NCBI GenBank assembly: GCA_020072965.1 | Contig: JAIQFY010000031.1 | Location: 1-64,000, forward strand | Direction of reading: 5' to 3' | Origin: Terriglobia bacterium | Lineage (GTDB): Bacteria; Acidobacteriota; Terriglobia; JAIQFV01 | DNA length: 64,000 nucleotides | Part shown: piece by piece, positions 1-7,974 of the stretch | Layout: each line of letters opens with the position of its first letter | Position numbering within the stretch: position 1 is the stretch's first letter | The notes under the pieces: generated by a model | Seen by the model: the letters and a program-made list of their open reading frames with translations, nothing else | Told to the model about the DNA's origin: nothing | The model's database searches: none | Position numbers and translations under genes: made by a program

Positions 1-126
1 CGCCTGAAGCTATGGGAGTTTGAGTACAATACGCGACGGCCCCACCAGGCGCTGGGAGGCCAAACGCCGATGGAAGTCTATCTCTCGGGGTATCGTACTC
101 ATGCTCATACTCGTATGCTAACGTAG
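1..126 (+). pseudogene. C-terminal end of an integrase-type (rve) transposase, cut by the window edge
   Basis: Frame 1 is open from the first base to a TAG at 124-126 and reads 41 residues. It contains YNTRRPHQALGG followed by QTPMEVY, which is the usual C-terminal signature of DDE integrase-core transposases of the IS3 and IS481 type (YN..RPH..L...TP.E). This is the end of an insertion-sequence transposase whose start lies outside the window, so I cannot say whether the element is intact or which family it belongs to. A heptamer-repeat island starts right after it. Confidence 0.75.
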
Positions 127-140
127 TATGTCAATACATA

Positions 141-381
141 TAGGGGATAGGGGATAGGTAATAGGTAATAGGGGATAGGTAATAGAGAGGCTAAATCGAA
201 TTTCAGTCTTCTTTCTCGACGCCTGATGGAGGAGAACAAGTTTCTTGAATATTCTACCAATCGTGGTCTTTCATCCTAGAGACTGAGACCCAACACCCCC
301 TTCTTGTTCCCAATTCCCCATTAACCTCCTCCTATTACCTACTCCCTATTACCTACTCCCTATTACCTATCCCCTATCCCC
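141..381. repeat. Heptamer-repeat island with inverted arms
   Basis: The left arm (141-185) is built of 7-base units such as ggggata and ggtaata. The right arm (331-381) holds the complementary units (ctattac, tatcccc), so the two arms form a long imperfect inverted repeat around about 145 unique bases. There is no convincing ORF inside. The 7-base period resembles the short tandemly repeated (STRR) sequences known from cyanobacteria. Islands of the same design occur at 11435-11638 and 51385-51515 with different unit sequences. Confidence 0.75.
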
Positions 382-389
382 TTCCAGAC

Positions 390-2087
390 TCACTCTTTAT
401 CCAGCGAATACGCATTGGAGACGTACTGCGATACCATGCGCTGCGTATTGAAGAAGGACCCGTTGAGGGCAATGGCAGATCGCATGACTTTGGCGTAAGA
501 AAGCGGCCGGCCATAGAACATCGGGAGAATGATGAGTTCCAGTTTCTCGTACAAGGACGCGGCTTCGGAATAGTTATCCTCGAGCAGGCCCGGGCCGTGC
601 CCGACAGCCCAACCGGTAACCCCTTCGACATGTCCCTCAATCCACCAGCCATCCAGGACACTGAGGCTGGGCACCCCGTTTAGCGCCGCTTTCATGCCGC
701 TGGTGCCGGATGCCTCCTGCGGCCTCTTGGGTGTATTCAGCCACAAATCGACCCCGCTGGTCATCAACTGCCCCCAGTGCATGTCGTAGTTTTCGAGGTA
801 GACGAATTTCACAATATCCTTCAACGCCGTGGCCGCATCAAAGACGCGACGGATGACACCCTTGCCCCCTTCATCATGGGGATGTGCTTTTCCTGCAAAA
901 ACGAGCTGGAACGGACCCACGTTTTGGGCGATGTACTTCAGCCGTTCAGGACTGAAAAAAAGAAGGTCGGCGCGCTTGTAGGTGCTCGCCCGGCGGGCAA
1001 AGCCGAGGGTCATCACGGTTTCGTCCATTTGCACCTGGGTGCGTTTCTTGACTTCTTCCAGCAACGCCCGCTTCGCGAGGAGATGGGCTTCACGAATTTC
1101 CTGGATGGGAATCCCGATGGCATAACGAAGATAGAGATTATCGTGCCGCCATTCGGGGACGTGTTTGTCAAAGAGCTCTCGCAATGCAGGTGAGGTCCAG
1201 GTCACCGCATGCACGCCATTGGTGATCGCACTGATGGGATACCGTGGAAACATATCCCGGGACACTTCGCCGTGCTGCATCGCCACCCCGTTGATGTAGT
1301 GAGAAAAGCGAAGCGCCAGGTAAGTCATGTTCACCCCGCCGTTGGAACAGCAATGCGTGGCCTGAAGCAAGCTCTCCCGTTTTTCCCCCAGAACTTTTAC
1401 GACCATCTCTTGTGGAAACTGGTCATGTCCTGCGGGGACCGGTGTGTGAGTCGTGAATATGCACTTGCGTCGGACGGCGTCCACATCCTGCTCAGTAACC
1501 GAATTGAGGTCGCGGCCCTCGAGAACATGTTCAAGCAGGGCCAGGGAGAGAAGCGCGGAATGTCCCTCATTCATGTGGAAGTTCTCGATCTGATCCTCGC
1601 CCAGGCTTCGAAGAAATTCCACGCCTCCGACCCCCAACACGACTTCCTGACAAAAACGGTAGTGGTCGCCGCCGCCATAAAGGAAATCAGTCAAGGTTTG
1701 GTCCCAGGGAGAGTTGGCCGACAAGTCCGTGTCCAACAAATAAACCGGTACTGTATGACCGGAATGACCCTCAATGAGGTATTGCCAGGCGCGGACTTCA
1801 ACGACACGTCCCTCGATCATCACTTTGACCTGAGGCTCCATTTTTACCAACACCTCGTCGGGGATCCAAACCTCCGGCTCCTCACTCTGGATGCCCTGCC
1901 CATCAATATGCTGTCGGAAGTAGCCTTTCCGCTGCAATAAGGTAATACCAATCACAGGAACGCCCAGATCCGCTGCCGAACGGAGCATGTCGCCCGCAAG
2001 AACGCCCAAACCCCCGCTGTAGGTCGGAATCGCAGGATCGAGGGCAATTTCCATGGAGAAGTAAGCCACTTTGTGTTTATTTGGCAT
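390..2087 (-). CDS. glgP: Alpha-glucan (glycogen/maltodextrin) phosphorylase, short form
   Basis: Pyridoxal-phosphate-dependent GT35 phosphorylase that releases glucose-1-phosphate from the non-reducing end of alpha-1,4-glucans in the cytoplasm. The 565 residues are shorter than the roughly 800 of E. coli GlgP and fit the compact bacterial/archaeal branch. Visible signatures are the N-terminal YFSMEIAL and YSGGLGVLAGD nucleotide-sugar-site motifs, NEGHS near residue 175, and ASGTSGMK near residue 466, whose lysine is the expected PLP Schiff-base residue, followed by NGVPSLS and LDGWW. The ATG at 2087 has no obvious Shine-Dalgarno sequence. The gene stands alone; no other glycogen gene is next to it. 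Confidence 0.93.
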   Translation of the reverse strand: MPNKHKVAYFSMEIALDPAIPTYSGGLGVLAGDMLRSAADLGVPVIGITLLQRKGYFRQHIDGQGIQSEEPEVWIPDEVLVKMEPQVKVMIEGRVVEVRAWQYLIEGHSGHTVPVYLLDTDLSANSPWDQTLTDFLYGGGDHYRFCQEVVLGVGGVEFLRSLGEDQIENFHMNEGHSALLSLALLEHVLEGRDLNSVTEQDVDAVRRKCIFTTHTPVPAGHDQFPQEMVVKVLGEKRESLLQATHCCSNGGVNMTYLALRFSHYINGVAMQHGEVSRDMFPRYPISAITNGVHAVTWTSPALRELFDKHVPEWRHDNLYLRYAIGIPIQEIREAHLLAKRALLEEVKKRTQVQMDETVMTLGFARRASTYKRADLLFFSPERLKYIAQNVGPFQLVFAGKAHPHDEGGKGVIRRVFDAATALKDIVKFVYLENYDMHWGQLMTSGVDLWLNTPKRPQEASGTSGMKAALNGVPSLSVLDGWWIEGHVEGVTGWAVGHGPGLLEDNYSEAASLYEKLELIILPMFYGRPLSYAKVMRSAIALNGSFFNTQRMVSQYVSNAYSLDKE

Positions 2088-2519
2088 GGTGTTGGGGTGG
2101 GAACTGGGTCAAATTCCGGATAGGGCCTCCTCTCGAATTTATCCATTCGGCAAGCATTGACCCGCTTTGCCCTTTTTCTCGCACGCGGATCGTTCCGCTG
2201 CGATGGGATGCCGGATCAATGTTCGTTCGCCCGCAGGGTTCTGCTCAAAACAAGTGGGCCATCTTACCAGCTTGCGAAAGCCTTTTCCAATCATTAGAAT
2301 CATCCGGTGATGCGGCCATTTACTATGTAATTCGCCCCAATGGCCGGTCTCACCACATCGCGCCTGGCTGACAATACTTCATCGATCAGGAAATCTAACT
2401 AAGCCGGCACTGGCCGAACGGCTCATTTATTTCCGTTCCAATGCAAAATTCCTTCAACGTTTTTCCTTTGAACACAGTAGATCTGTTATGAAAGGTCGAT
2501 TGGATGTGGCGAGGAAACC
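2088..2519. other. Intergenic region between divergent glgP and ECF sigma gene
   Basis: I see no gene, RNA or clear palindrome in these 432 bases. They must hold the promoters of both divergent transcripts, but no promoter element can be named with confidence. Short ORFs here lack protein-like composition. Confidence 0.4.
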
Positions 2520-3158
2520 TTGGAGCTTGAAATTCGAGACAACTCACTGATGATGACAGGTTCATTGCTGGAAGCATCCAATCCGCCGGTCAGCCAGGAA
2601 TACTCCCTGCTGGTCAAACGAGCGAAAGCGGGTGACATCGGCGCCTTTGAGGAACTCATGATCCGGCATGAACGGCGAGTCTTTCTAACAGCATTGCGGT
2701 TGCTCGGGCATCCCGAGAATGCACGGGACGCGGCGCAGGACGTCTTCCTCCGGTTTCACCGGTTTATTCACCGCGTCGATGAACAACGCGACCTGGCGCC
2801 CTGGCTCTATCGAATGACCGTAAATGCCTGCCATGATATCCACCGCAAGCAAGTGAAAGTAAACACCATCTCGCTGGATGAATTTCAAGAGACCGGAGAG
2901 GCCCAATCGATGGTTCCGTCGCCACATCCCGACGAAAATCTGAGCCGGGGAGAGGAAAAGCGGATCGTGGCGGAGGCCTTAAAAAGGCTGCCCGAAAAGG
3001 AACGAACGGCGCTTGTTCTTCGGGATATTGAAGGCCTTTCGACCGGCGAAGTGGCCCGTATCCTTGGCTCATCCGAAGGCACGGTCCGGTCGCAGGTTTC
3101 CATGGCGAGATTAAAGATTAAGAAGTTCACTGAGCGTTTGCTGAGGCGAAAACCATGA
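2520..3158 (+). CDS. ECF-type RNA polymerase sigma factor
   Basis: Sigma-70 family extracytoplasmic-function factor of 212 residues. Region 2 runs from about residue 28 (AGDIGAFEELM, then NARDAAQDVFLRFHRF and the -10-recognition stretch APWLYRMTVNACHD). Region 4 covers about residues 150-205 (LPEKERTALVLRDIEGLSTGEVA, then SSEGTVRSQVSMARLKIKK). The open frame starts with a TTG at 2520, five bases after a GAGG, while an ATG pair at 2550/2553 has no good ribosome site, so the true start could be either. The gene overlaps the anti-sigma gene by four bases (ATGA), which implies translational coupling and co-regulation. Confidence 0.93.
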   Translation: MELEIRDNSLMMTGSLLEASNPPVSQEYSLLVKRAKAGDIGAFEELMIRHERRVFLTALRLLGHPENARDAAQDVFLRFHRFIHRVDEQRDLAPWLYRMTVNACHDIHRKQVKVNTISLDEFQETGEAQSMVPSPHPDENLSRGEEKRIVAEALKRLPEKERTALVLRDIEGLSTGEVARILGSSEGTVRSQVSMARLKIKKFTERLLRRKP

Positions 3159-3883
3159 ACTGCAAATCCTTCGAACAACTCATCGCCCTGTATGCCGGAG
3201 GCGATCACCCCGAGCAAAGGACCCGGGAGATTGAAGAACACCTCAAGGAGTGCCCCTCGTGTCGCGAACTGGTGGAACAATTGAAGCGCGGAATGATAAC
3301 ACTGAATGAGTTTAGCTGTGAGTCCGTGGATCCATCCACTCTTCAAGGGATTCGGAACCAGGTCTTGAGCCGGATTTCCTCAGAGACGACGCGCGCTCCC
3401 CTGGAATGGTTTAGGTTCTCGCCTTTCTGGAAATGGAACTACGCCCTCGTGGCGGTCCTCGTCGTCGCCATCCTGTCCGTTGCCCTTTTCAGACTGAACC
3501 TGTTCAAACGTTCCCATCAGGAGATGGCAACCATGACGAAGAAGGAGCTTGCTTTACCCTCTGCGCCGAAGGTGACCCCTGCTCCTACACCATCAGGCGA
3601 GCCCGAGGTTCAAGGCACACAACGCGCCGGCTTGAACGAAGGTCCGGTGCCGCGCCCCCGATCAAATCATCGCGTCAAGTCAGGAGGTCAAACTGAACGA
3701 CCGACGCAGAGCCGCCCCGGGCCGATCGTGAGCCCGAGCTTTGAGATATCCCAGATCATCCCTCCACATATTGAGCCTTTCAAGATCGAGTTTCCGAAAA
3801 AAGCGGATCCGCTGGTCGTCAAATGGGTGACCCAGGATCCGGACATTGAAATCATCTGGTTAGTTGACACGAAGGGAGAATGA
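3155..3883 (+). CDS. Zinc-finger anti-sigma factor, single-pass membrane protein
   Basis: The N-terminal 50 residues carry the anti-sigma zinc-finger signature: a cysteine at residue 3 and H-L-K-E-C-P-S-C (HxxxCxxC), as in the zf-HC2 / ZAS domain that holds ECF sigma factors. One transmembrane helix follows at about residues 94-114 (YALVAVLVVAILSVAL), then a proline-rich periplasmic part. The last 30 residues (PLVVKWVTQDPDIEIIWLVD) form a compact segment of unknown role. The ATG overlaps the stop of the sigma gene, so this is almost certainly the cognate inhibitor of the preceding factor. The periplasmic signal it senses cannot be read from the sequence. Confidence 0.9.
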   Translation: MNCKSFEQLIALYAGGDHPEQRTREIEEHLKECPSCRELVEQLKRGMITLNEFSCESVDPSTLQGIRNQVLSRISSETTRAPLEWFRFSPFWKWNYALVAVLVVAILSVALFRLNLFKRSHQEMATMTKKELALPSAPKVTPAPTPSGEPEVQGTQRAGLNEGPVPRPRSNHRVKSGGQTERPTQSRPGPIVSPSFEISQIIPPHIEPFKIEFPKKADPLVVKWVTQDPDIEIIWLVDTKGE

Positions 3884-3884
3884 A

Positions 3885-4712
3885 ATGAAAGCATTCACGC
3901 ATCACTCCATTGGGTGGGTGTTGTTGGTGGTTTTGGCTCTCCTGATTCACAATCAGCCTGGCGCGGCACAATCGACTGCAGAAAAAGAGGCAACCGCCAG
4001 AACTCAAGCAGAAAGGTCCTTGGTAGGTCAACCACTCGGCTGGGTGACAAAGATTTTCACCGTCAAGTACGCGGACGTAGTCGAACTGTCTCAAACGCTG
4101 AGGGTCTTTACTGCCCAGTTCATTCCAAACCGCGATTTGAAAGTGTTGGGTGTCTCCTGCGCGCCTGATACCATGCCGGCAATTGAGGATGTCATCAAGC
4201 GGCTTGATGTGCTGCCTGCAAGTGCGAAGAACATCGAATTGACCGTCTACCTCTTGAACGCCTCTGAACAAGCAGTTTCATCTCAGGGAGTGCCCCCTGA
4301 TCTTCAAGGCGTGATCGATCAGTTGAAAGGAATCTTCCCATATAAAGGGTTCCGGCTTTCGGAATCGATGGTGGTCCGGGTGCGGGATGGACAGGGTGGG
4401 AGCGTGAGCGGAATCGCTCCTTCAACCTCGGAAGGGTATAAGATTTTCTATAACTTTGATTTTCGCTCAGCGAATGTCACGGAGGGTGCCGAAGGACGAG
4501 CCATTCGACTAAACCACCTGAAGCTGGGCGCGAAGGTACCCCTTGTTCTTCCTGGACCTTTAGAAAAGACTTCAAACGTCCAATACCAGAACACCGGCAT
4601 CGAGACAGACGTAGATGTCCGCGAAGGAAAGAAAGTCGTTGTTGGAAAAGCCAATACGGATGGCTCAAGCGGTGCCATGATCCTCGTGGTGACCGCCAAA
4701 ATAGTGGACTAA
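3885..4712 (+). CDS. Secreted protein of unknown function, third gene of the sigma/anti-sigma operon
   Basis: 275 residues when started at the ATG at 3885, which has AGGGAG eight bases upstream; a TTG at 3864 in frame is less likely. A signal peptide is clear (hydrophobic WVLLVVLALLI, then AAQS). The mature part has FTVKYADVVELSQTLRVF and the later PAIEDVIKRLDVLP, a pattern like the small alpha/beta repeats of secretin N-domains (a strand followed by a helix ending in IKRLDV). There is no secretin pore domain, so I do not call it a secretin. It probably acts in the periplasm with the anti-sigma protein. Confidence 0.75.
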   Translation: MKAFTHHSIGWVLLVVLALLIHNQPGAAQSTAEKEATARTQAERSLVGQPLGWVTKIFTVKYADVVELSQTLRVFTAQFIPNRDLKVLGVSCAPDTMPAIEDVIKRLDVLPASAKNIELTVYLLNASEQAVSSQGVPPDLQGVIDQLKGIFPYKGFRLSESMVVRVRDGQGGSVSGIAPSTSEGYKIFYNFDFRSANVTEGAEGRAIRLNHLKLGAKVPLVLPGPLEKTSNVQYQNTGIETDVDVREGKKVVVGKANTDGSSGAMILVVTAKIVD

Positions 4713-4760
4713 TGCAAATGTGGGAATAGAGTTACAGGGGGTAATTGGAGAATCCCCACG

Positions 4761-4842
4761 GTAGGGGCGTCCGCCGCGGCGGACGCCCCTACGTTGAATC
4801 ATGCCGGTTCTGTATCATCTTCAAAGGGGTTTGTATTAATAG
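4761..4842. repeat. Dispersed palindromic element, family A copy 1
   Basis: A perfect 32-base palindrome (GTAGGGGCGTCCGCCG and its complement, 4761-4792) is followed by a tail of about 50 bases (ttgaatcatgcc, ttctgtat, cttcaaa, tttgtattaa). The same tail follows the palindrome at 14388. The rest of the 4713-5139 gap shows no gene. Confidence 0.8.
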
Positions 4843-5139
4843 GTTCTCTTCCGGGCGGGTATGGTCATGCTCTTTAAGAATCGGACTGGCCCTGCCGACC
4901 CTCTCTGTTCCCTCTCGACACCCCGTCTCCTTCTTAATTCAATCAAGCCCAGCCCCTAGTGCAAGGGCATTTTCGCCTTGGCATACCTGCACCCGTAGAG
5001 GAGCCTGGATCGCTGCTCACTCGACTGAGTCGTCAGGTAATGATTGCAGTTGCAGAACGAACGGAGGTGTTCCAAAATGCAAGGCATCTGATTTTTGAAT
5101 TCCACGGCGACAAGATTACGCCCCGGAAAGGGATCTGCG

Positions 5140-6714
5140 ATGCCAAAATCTTCTGCAATCATTCTTTCATTCATTCTTCTTTCGACCTTTAGCTTTGGTA
5201 TCTGCCACTTTCTTCCGGCGCAGGACAGGAGTCCCTCCGCTCCATCCATTTCGCAACAGGGCCGTCAGTATCGAATCCAGCACGCTGTGACCATCCTCAA
5301 AGAGCTTGACCGCCTCCTTTCGATCCCCAATGTCGCATCCGATCTGACCAATATCAAAAGAAATGCAGACATGCTCAAGGAGATGCTCGAGCGCCGTGGA
5401 ATTCGCACCCAATTGCTTCAACTCGAGAATGCCCCTCCGGCCGTTTTCGGAGAGTTACTCTCTCCCGGGGCGCTTCGGACAGTTGCCCTCTATGCGCACT
5501 ATGATGGTCAACCGGTCGATCCCTCGCTCTGGAAGAGTAATCCCTGGAAACCGGTGCTTCGTGATCGTCCGTTAGAAAAGGGCGGTCATGAAATCTCACT
5601 CGATTCGTTGAATTCACCGCTCGAGGGTGAGTGGCGTCTGTATGCTCGTTCGGCCAGCGATGACAAGGCGCCGATCATGGCCTTGCTGGCCGCGCTCGAT
5701 GCCCTCCGTGCGGGAAACATACCGCTATCAGTCAATCTCAAGCTGTTTTTTGAAGGCGAAGAGGAGGCCGGGTCGCCCAACCTGGCAGGTCTCTTTGAGA
5801 AATACAAAGATCTCCTGAGAGCAGATGCGTGGCTCCTCTGCGACGGACCGGTTCATCAATCCCGCCGTATGCAGCTCTACTTTGGAGCGCGCGGCATCAC
5901 TGAGCTGGAGTTGACGGTTTATGGCCCCAGCCGGGGTTTGCATAGCGGGCACTATGGCAACTGGGCCCCCAATCCCATCTCCCTCCTGGCAGATCTCTTA
6001 AGCAGCATGCGGGACGGCGAGGGTAAAATTCGCATCCCTCACTTCCTGGATGACGTCAGGCCCCTCACCGATTCCGAACACCGCGCTCTGCTTGAGATTC
6101 CCGCTGTCGAAGGACAATTGCGCAACGATTTGGGACTCGCCTGGAACGAGGGCGGTCAAGAGGCGCTGGCGGAGCGGATCCTCCACCCGGCGATCAACTT
6201 TCGTGGCATCCAGTCGGGCCATGTGGGAGACAAAACTACGAACTCAATCCCGAGCGAGGCAATTGCCTCCATCGATTTCAGGTTGGTCCCTGATCAGACA
6301 CCCGATCGGGTACGGTCGCTGGTGGAAGAGCACATACGCCGGGAGGGATTCTTTATCGTTCATGAAACCCCGACGACGGAAACTCGGCGAGCCCATCCAA
6401 AAGTCATCAAGCTCGCCTGGGGTCCAGGCTATCCTGCCGCGCGCACTTCCATGGATTTGCCCCTTTCCAGGGCCTTGATCCGTGTGGTCGAGCAGTCCAC
6501 GGGCGAGCCTGTAGTCAAAATGCCTTCGTTGGGTGGAAGCGTGCCGATGTACTTGTTCATCGAACAGCTCAAGACCCCCGTGATCGGGTTCCCCATTGTC
6601 AATCATGACAACAACCAACATGCGTCCGATGAGAATTTGCGGCTGCAAAATCTGTGGGATGGGATCGAAGTGTTCGCTTCAGTGCTAGCCCTGTTAGGAA
6701 AAGTCTGGCCCTAG
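5140..6714 (+). CDS. Secreted M20-family metallopeptidase (zinc di-/carboxypeptidase type)
   Basis: 524 residues from the ATG at 5140, which has AAAGGGA just upstream and gives a signal peptide (SSAIILSFILLSTFSFG); a longer TTG frame from 5095 is unlikely. M20 peptidases use two metal ions to cleave peptide or amide bonds. The metal ligands are visible: AHYDGQ (His120, catalytic Asp122), SASDDK (bridging Asp174), EGEEEAGS (general base Glu207 and ligand Glu208), a later Asp in LLCDGP, and a C-terminal HDNNQHASDEN histidine. The insert with RGLHSGHYG is the dimerisation domain. Substrate is not predictable. It stands apart from both neighbours. Confidence 0.9.
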   Translation: MPKSSAIILSFILLSTFSFGICHFLPAQDRSPSAPSISQQGRQYRIQHAVTILKELDRLLSIPNVASDLTNIKRNADMLKEMLERRGIRTQLLQLENAPPAVFGELLSPGALRTVALYAHYDGQPVDPSLWKSNPWKPVLRDRPLEKGGHEISLDSLNSPLEGEWRLYARSASDDKAPIMALLAALDALRAGNIPLSVNLKLFFEGEEEAGSPNLAGLFEKYKDLLRADAWLLCDGPVHQSRRMQLYFGARGITELELTVYGPSRGLHSGHYGNWAPNPISLLADLLSSMRDGEGKIRIPHFLDDVRPLTDSEHRALLEIPAVEGQLRNDLGLAWNEGGQEALAERILHPAINFRGIQSGHVGDKTTNSIPSEAIASIDFRLVPDQTPDRVRSLVEEHIRREGFFIVHETPTTETRRAHPKVIKLAWGPGYPAARTSMDLPLSRALIRVVEQSTGEPVVKMPSLGGSVPMYLFIEQLKTPVIGFPIVNHDNNQHASDENLRLQNLWDGIEVFASVLALLGKVWP

Positions 6715-6934
6715 GCCTTCTTAAAGACTCTCTGCTCGAACCGGTGCTGAATGAATATCACAATCTCATGCTGCCCCCGCTCCAAATTCGGATTGCGGAT
6801 TTCGGAATAGAAGCGAGGGATCGCTCGTCCATCCATTCTGTTGGGAGCCGGAAAATAGAATCGAAGGGTCCGATCATTAACTTTCGGTTCGTAGACCTTT
6901 AAGGGCAATCGCCCAGGTCTGAATAAACCCGCTG

Positions 6935-7963
6935 ATGGCACATAGACACCAAACATCAACGCAAAAAAAGCCTCTCCTCGTTCCTACTCCGTCAGGTCTC
7001 TATTGCGAGCTTGGAGATTTCCATGTCGATCCGCGACGTTCGGTCTCGAAAGCCCTCATCACGCATGCACACAGCGATCATGCTCGTGCCGGCAGCAGGG
7101 CTTACCTCTGCGCTCTCCCTTGCGTTCCCCTTCTGCGACACCGCCTGGGAACCCGTGCCTGTATTTCAGGAATTCCGTATGGCGATAAGACAAGGATCGG
7201 CGACGTGGGAGTCTCCTTTCATCCGGCCGGACACATCCTGGGGTCGGCGCAGATACGCATCGAGACAAACGGGGAAGTGTGGGTCCTCTCCGGTGACTAC
7301 AAGCGAGCGGAAGATCCAACATGCGCCCAGTTTGAGACGGTTCGCTGCGACACTTTTATCACCGAATCAACCTTCGGCCTGCCGATCTATCGATGGGACT
7401 CGGGAGCCTGCATTGCCCGGGAGATTCTGGACTGGTGGAACCGGTGCCGCCAAGCAGGCCGTGCCGCCGTCTTGTATTCCTATTCGCTGGGCAAAGCTGA
7501 ACGCATTCTCGCCGAACTGGCGCGGATCACCGACCGGGACGTCTTTGTCCACGAATCGATTCAATGTGTTGTGGCGTATTACCGCAAGGCAGGTATCCGC
7601 ATGCTCCCAACCCGTCTCATTCCTGAAGAGCTCCCCGATCAAGATCTTTCCGGCCAGTTGATTTTAACGCCTCCGGGCGCAGGCGTCTCACCCGGGATGA
7701 AGCGAGCGGGAGAGTACGAAACCGCGTTTGCGTCCGGCTGGATGATGACACGTTCAAGCCGCAGACTTGGCAGCTTCGACCGCGGGTTCACCCTCTCAGA
7801 TCACGCCGATTGGCCGGCCCTGATTCAGACGGTGCAGGAATCAGGGGCCGACCGGGTGCTGGTAACACATGGCAACTGCAAGTCCATGGTGCAGTATCTG
7901 CGGGAACGCGGCATCGACGCCTCCCTGCTGGATACTGAAACACCAGGTTCTCTCAACCACTGA
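6935..7963 (+). CDS. Ligase-associated metallo-beta-lactamase-fold DNA exonuclease
   Basis: 342 residues of the MBL-fold nuclease group related to CPSF/SNM1, in the subgroup regularly encoded next to an ATP-dependent DNA ligase and an Lhr-type helicase in a bacterial DNA-damage cluster. Metal-site motifs are intact: HAHSDHA (motif 2), a histidine in HPAGHILGSAQI, the aspartate in LSGDYKR, and the C-terminal LSDHADW and VTHGN. It should therefore be an active nuclease. It ends 11 bases before the ligase-like gene and is surely co-transcribed with it. No helicase or phosphoesterase partner is present in the window. The start ATG at 6935 has only a weak ribosome site. Confidence 0.88.
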   Translation: MAHRHQTSTQKKPLLVPTPSGLYCELGDFHVDPRRSVSKALITHAHSDHARAGSRAYLCALPCVPLLRHRLGTRACISGIPYGDKTRIGDVGVSFHPAGHILGSAQIRIETNGEVWVLSGDYKRAEDPTCAQFETVRCDTFITESTFGLPIYRWDSGACIAREILDWWNRCRQAGRAAVLYSYSLGKAERILAELARITDRDVFVHESIQCVVAYYRKAGIRMLPTRLIPEELPDQDLSGQLILTPPGAGVSPGMKRAGEYETAFASGWMMTRSSRRLGSFDRGFTLSDHADWPALIQTVQESGADRVLVTHGNCKSMVQYLRERGIDASLLDTETPGSLNH

Positions 7964-7974
7964 CAACCCAAAAG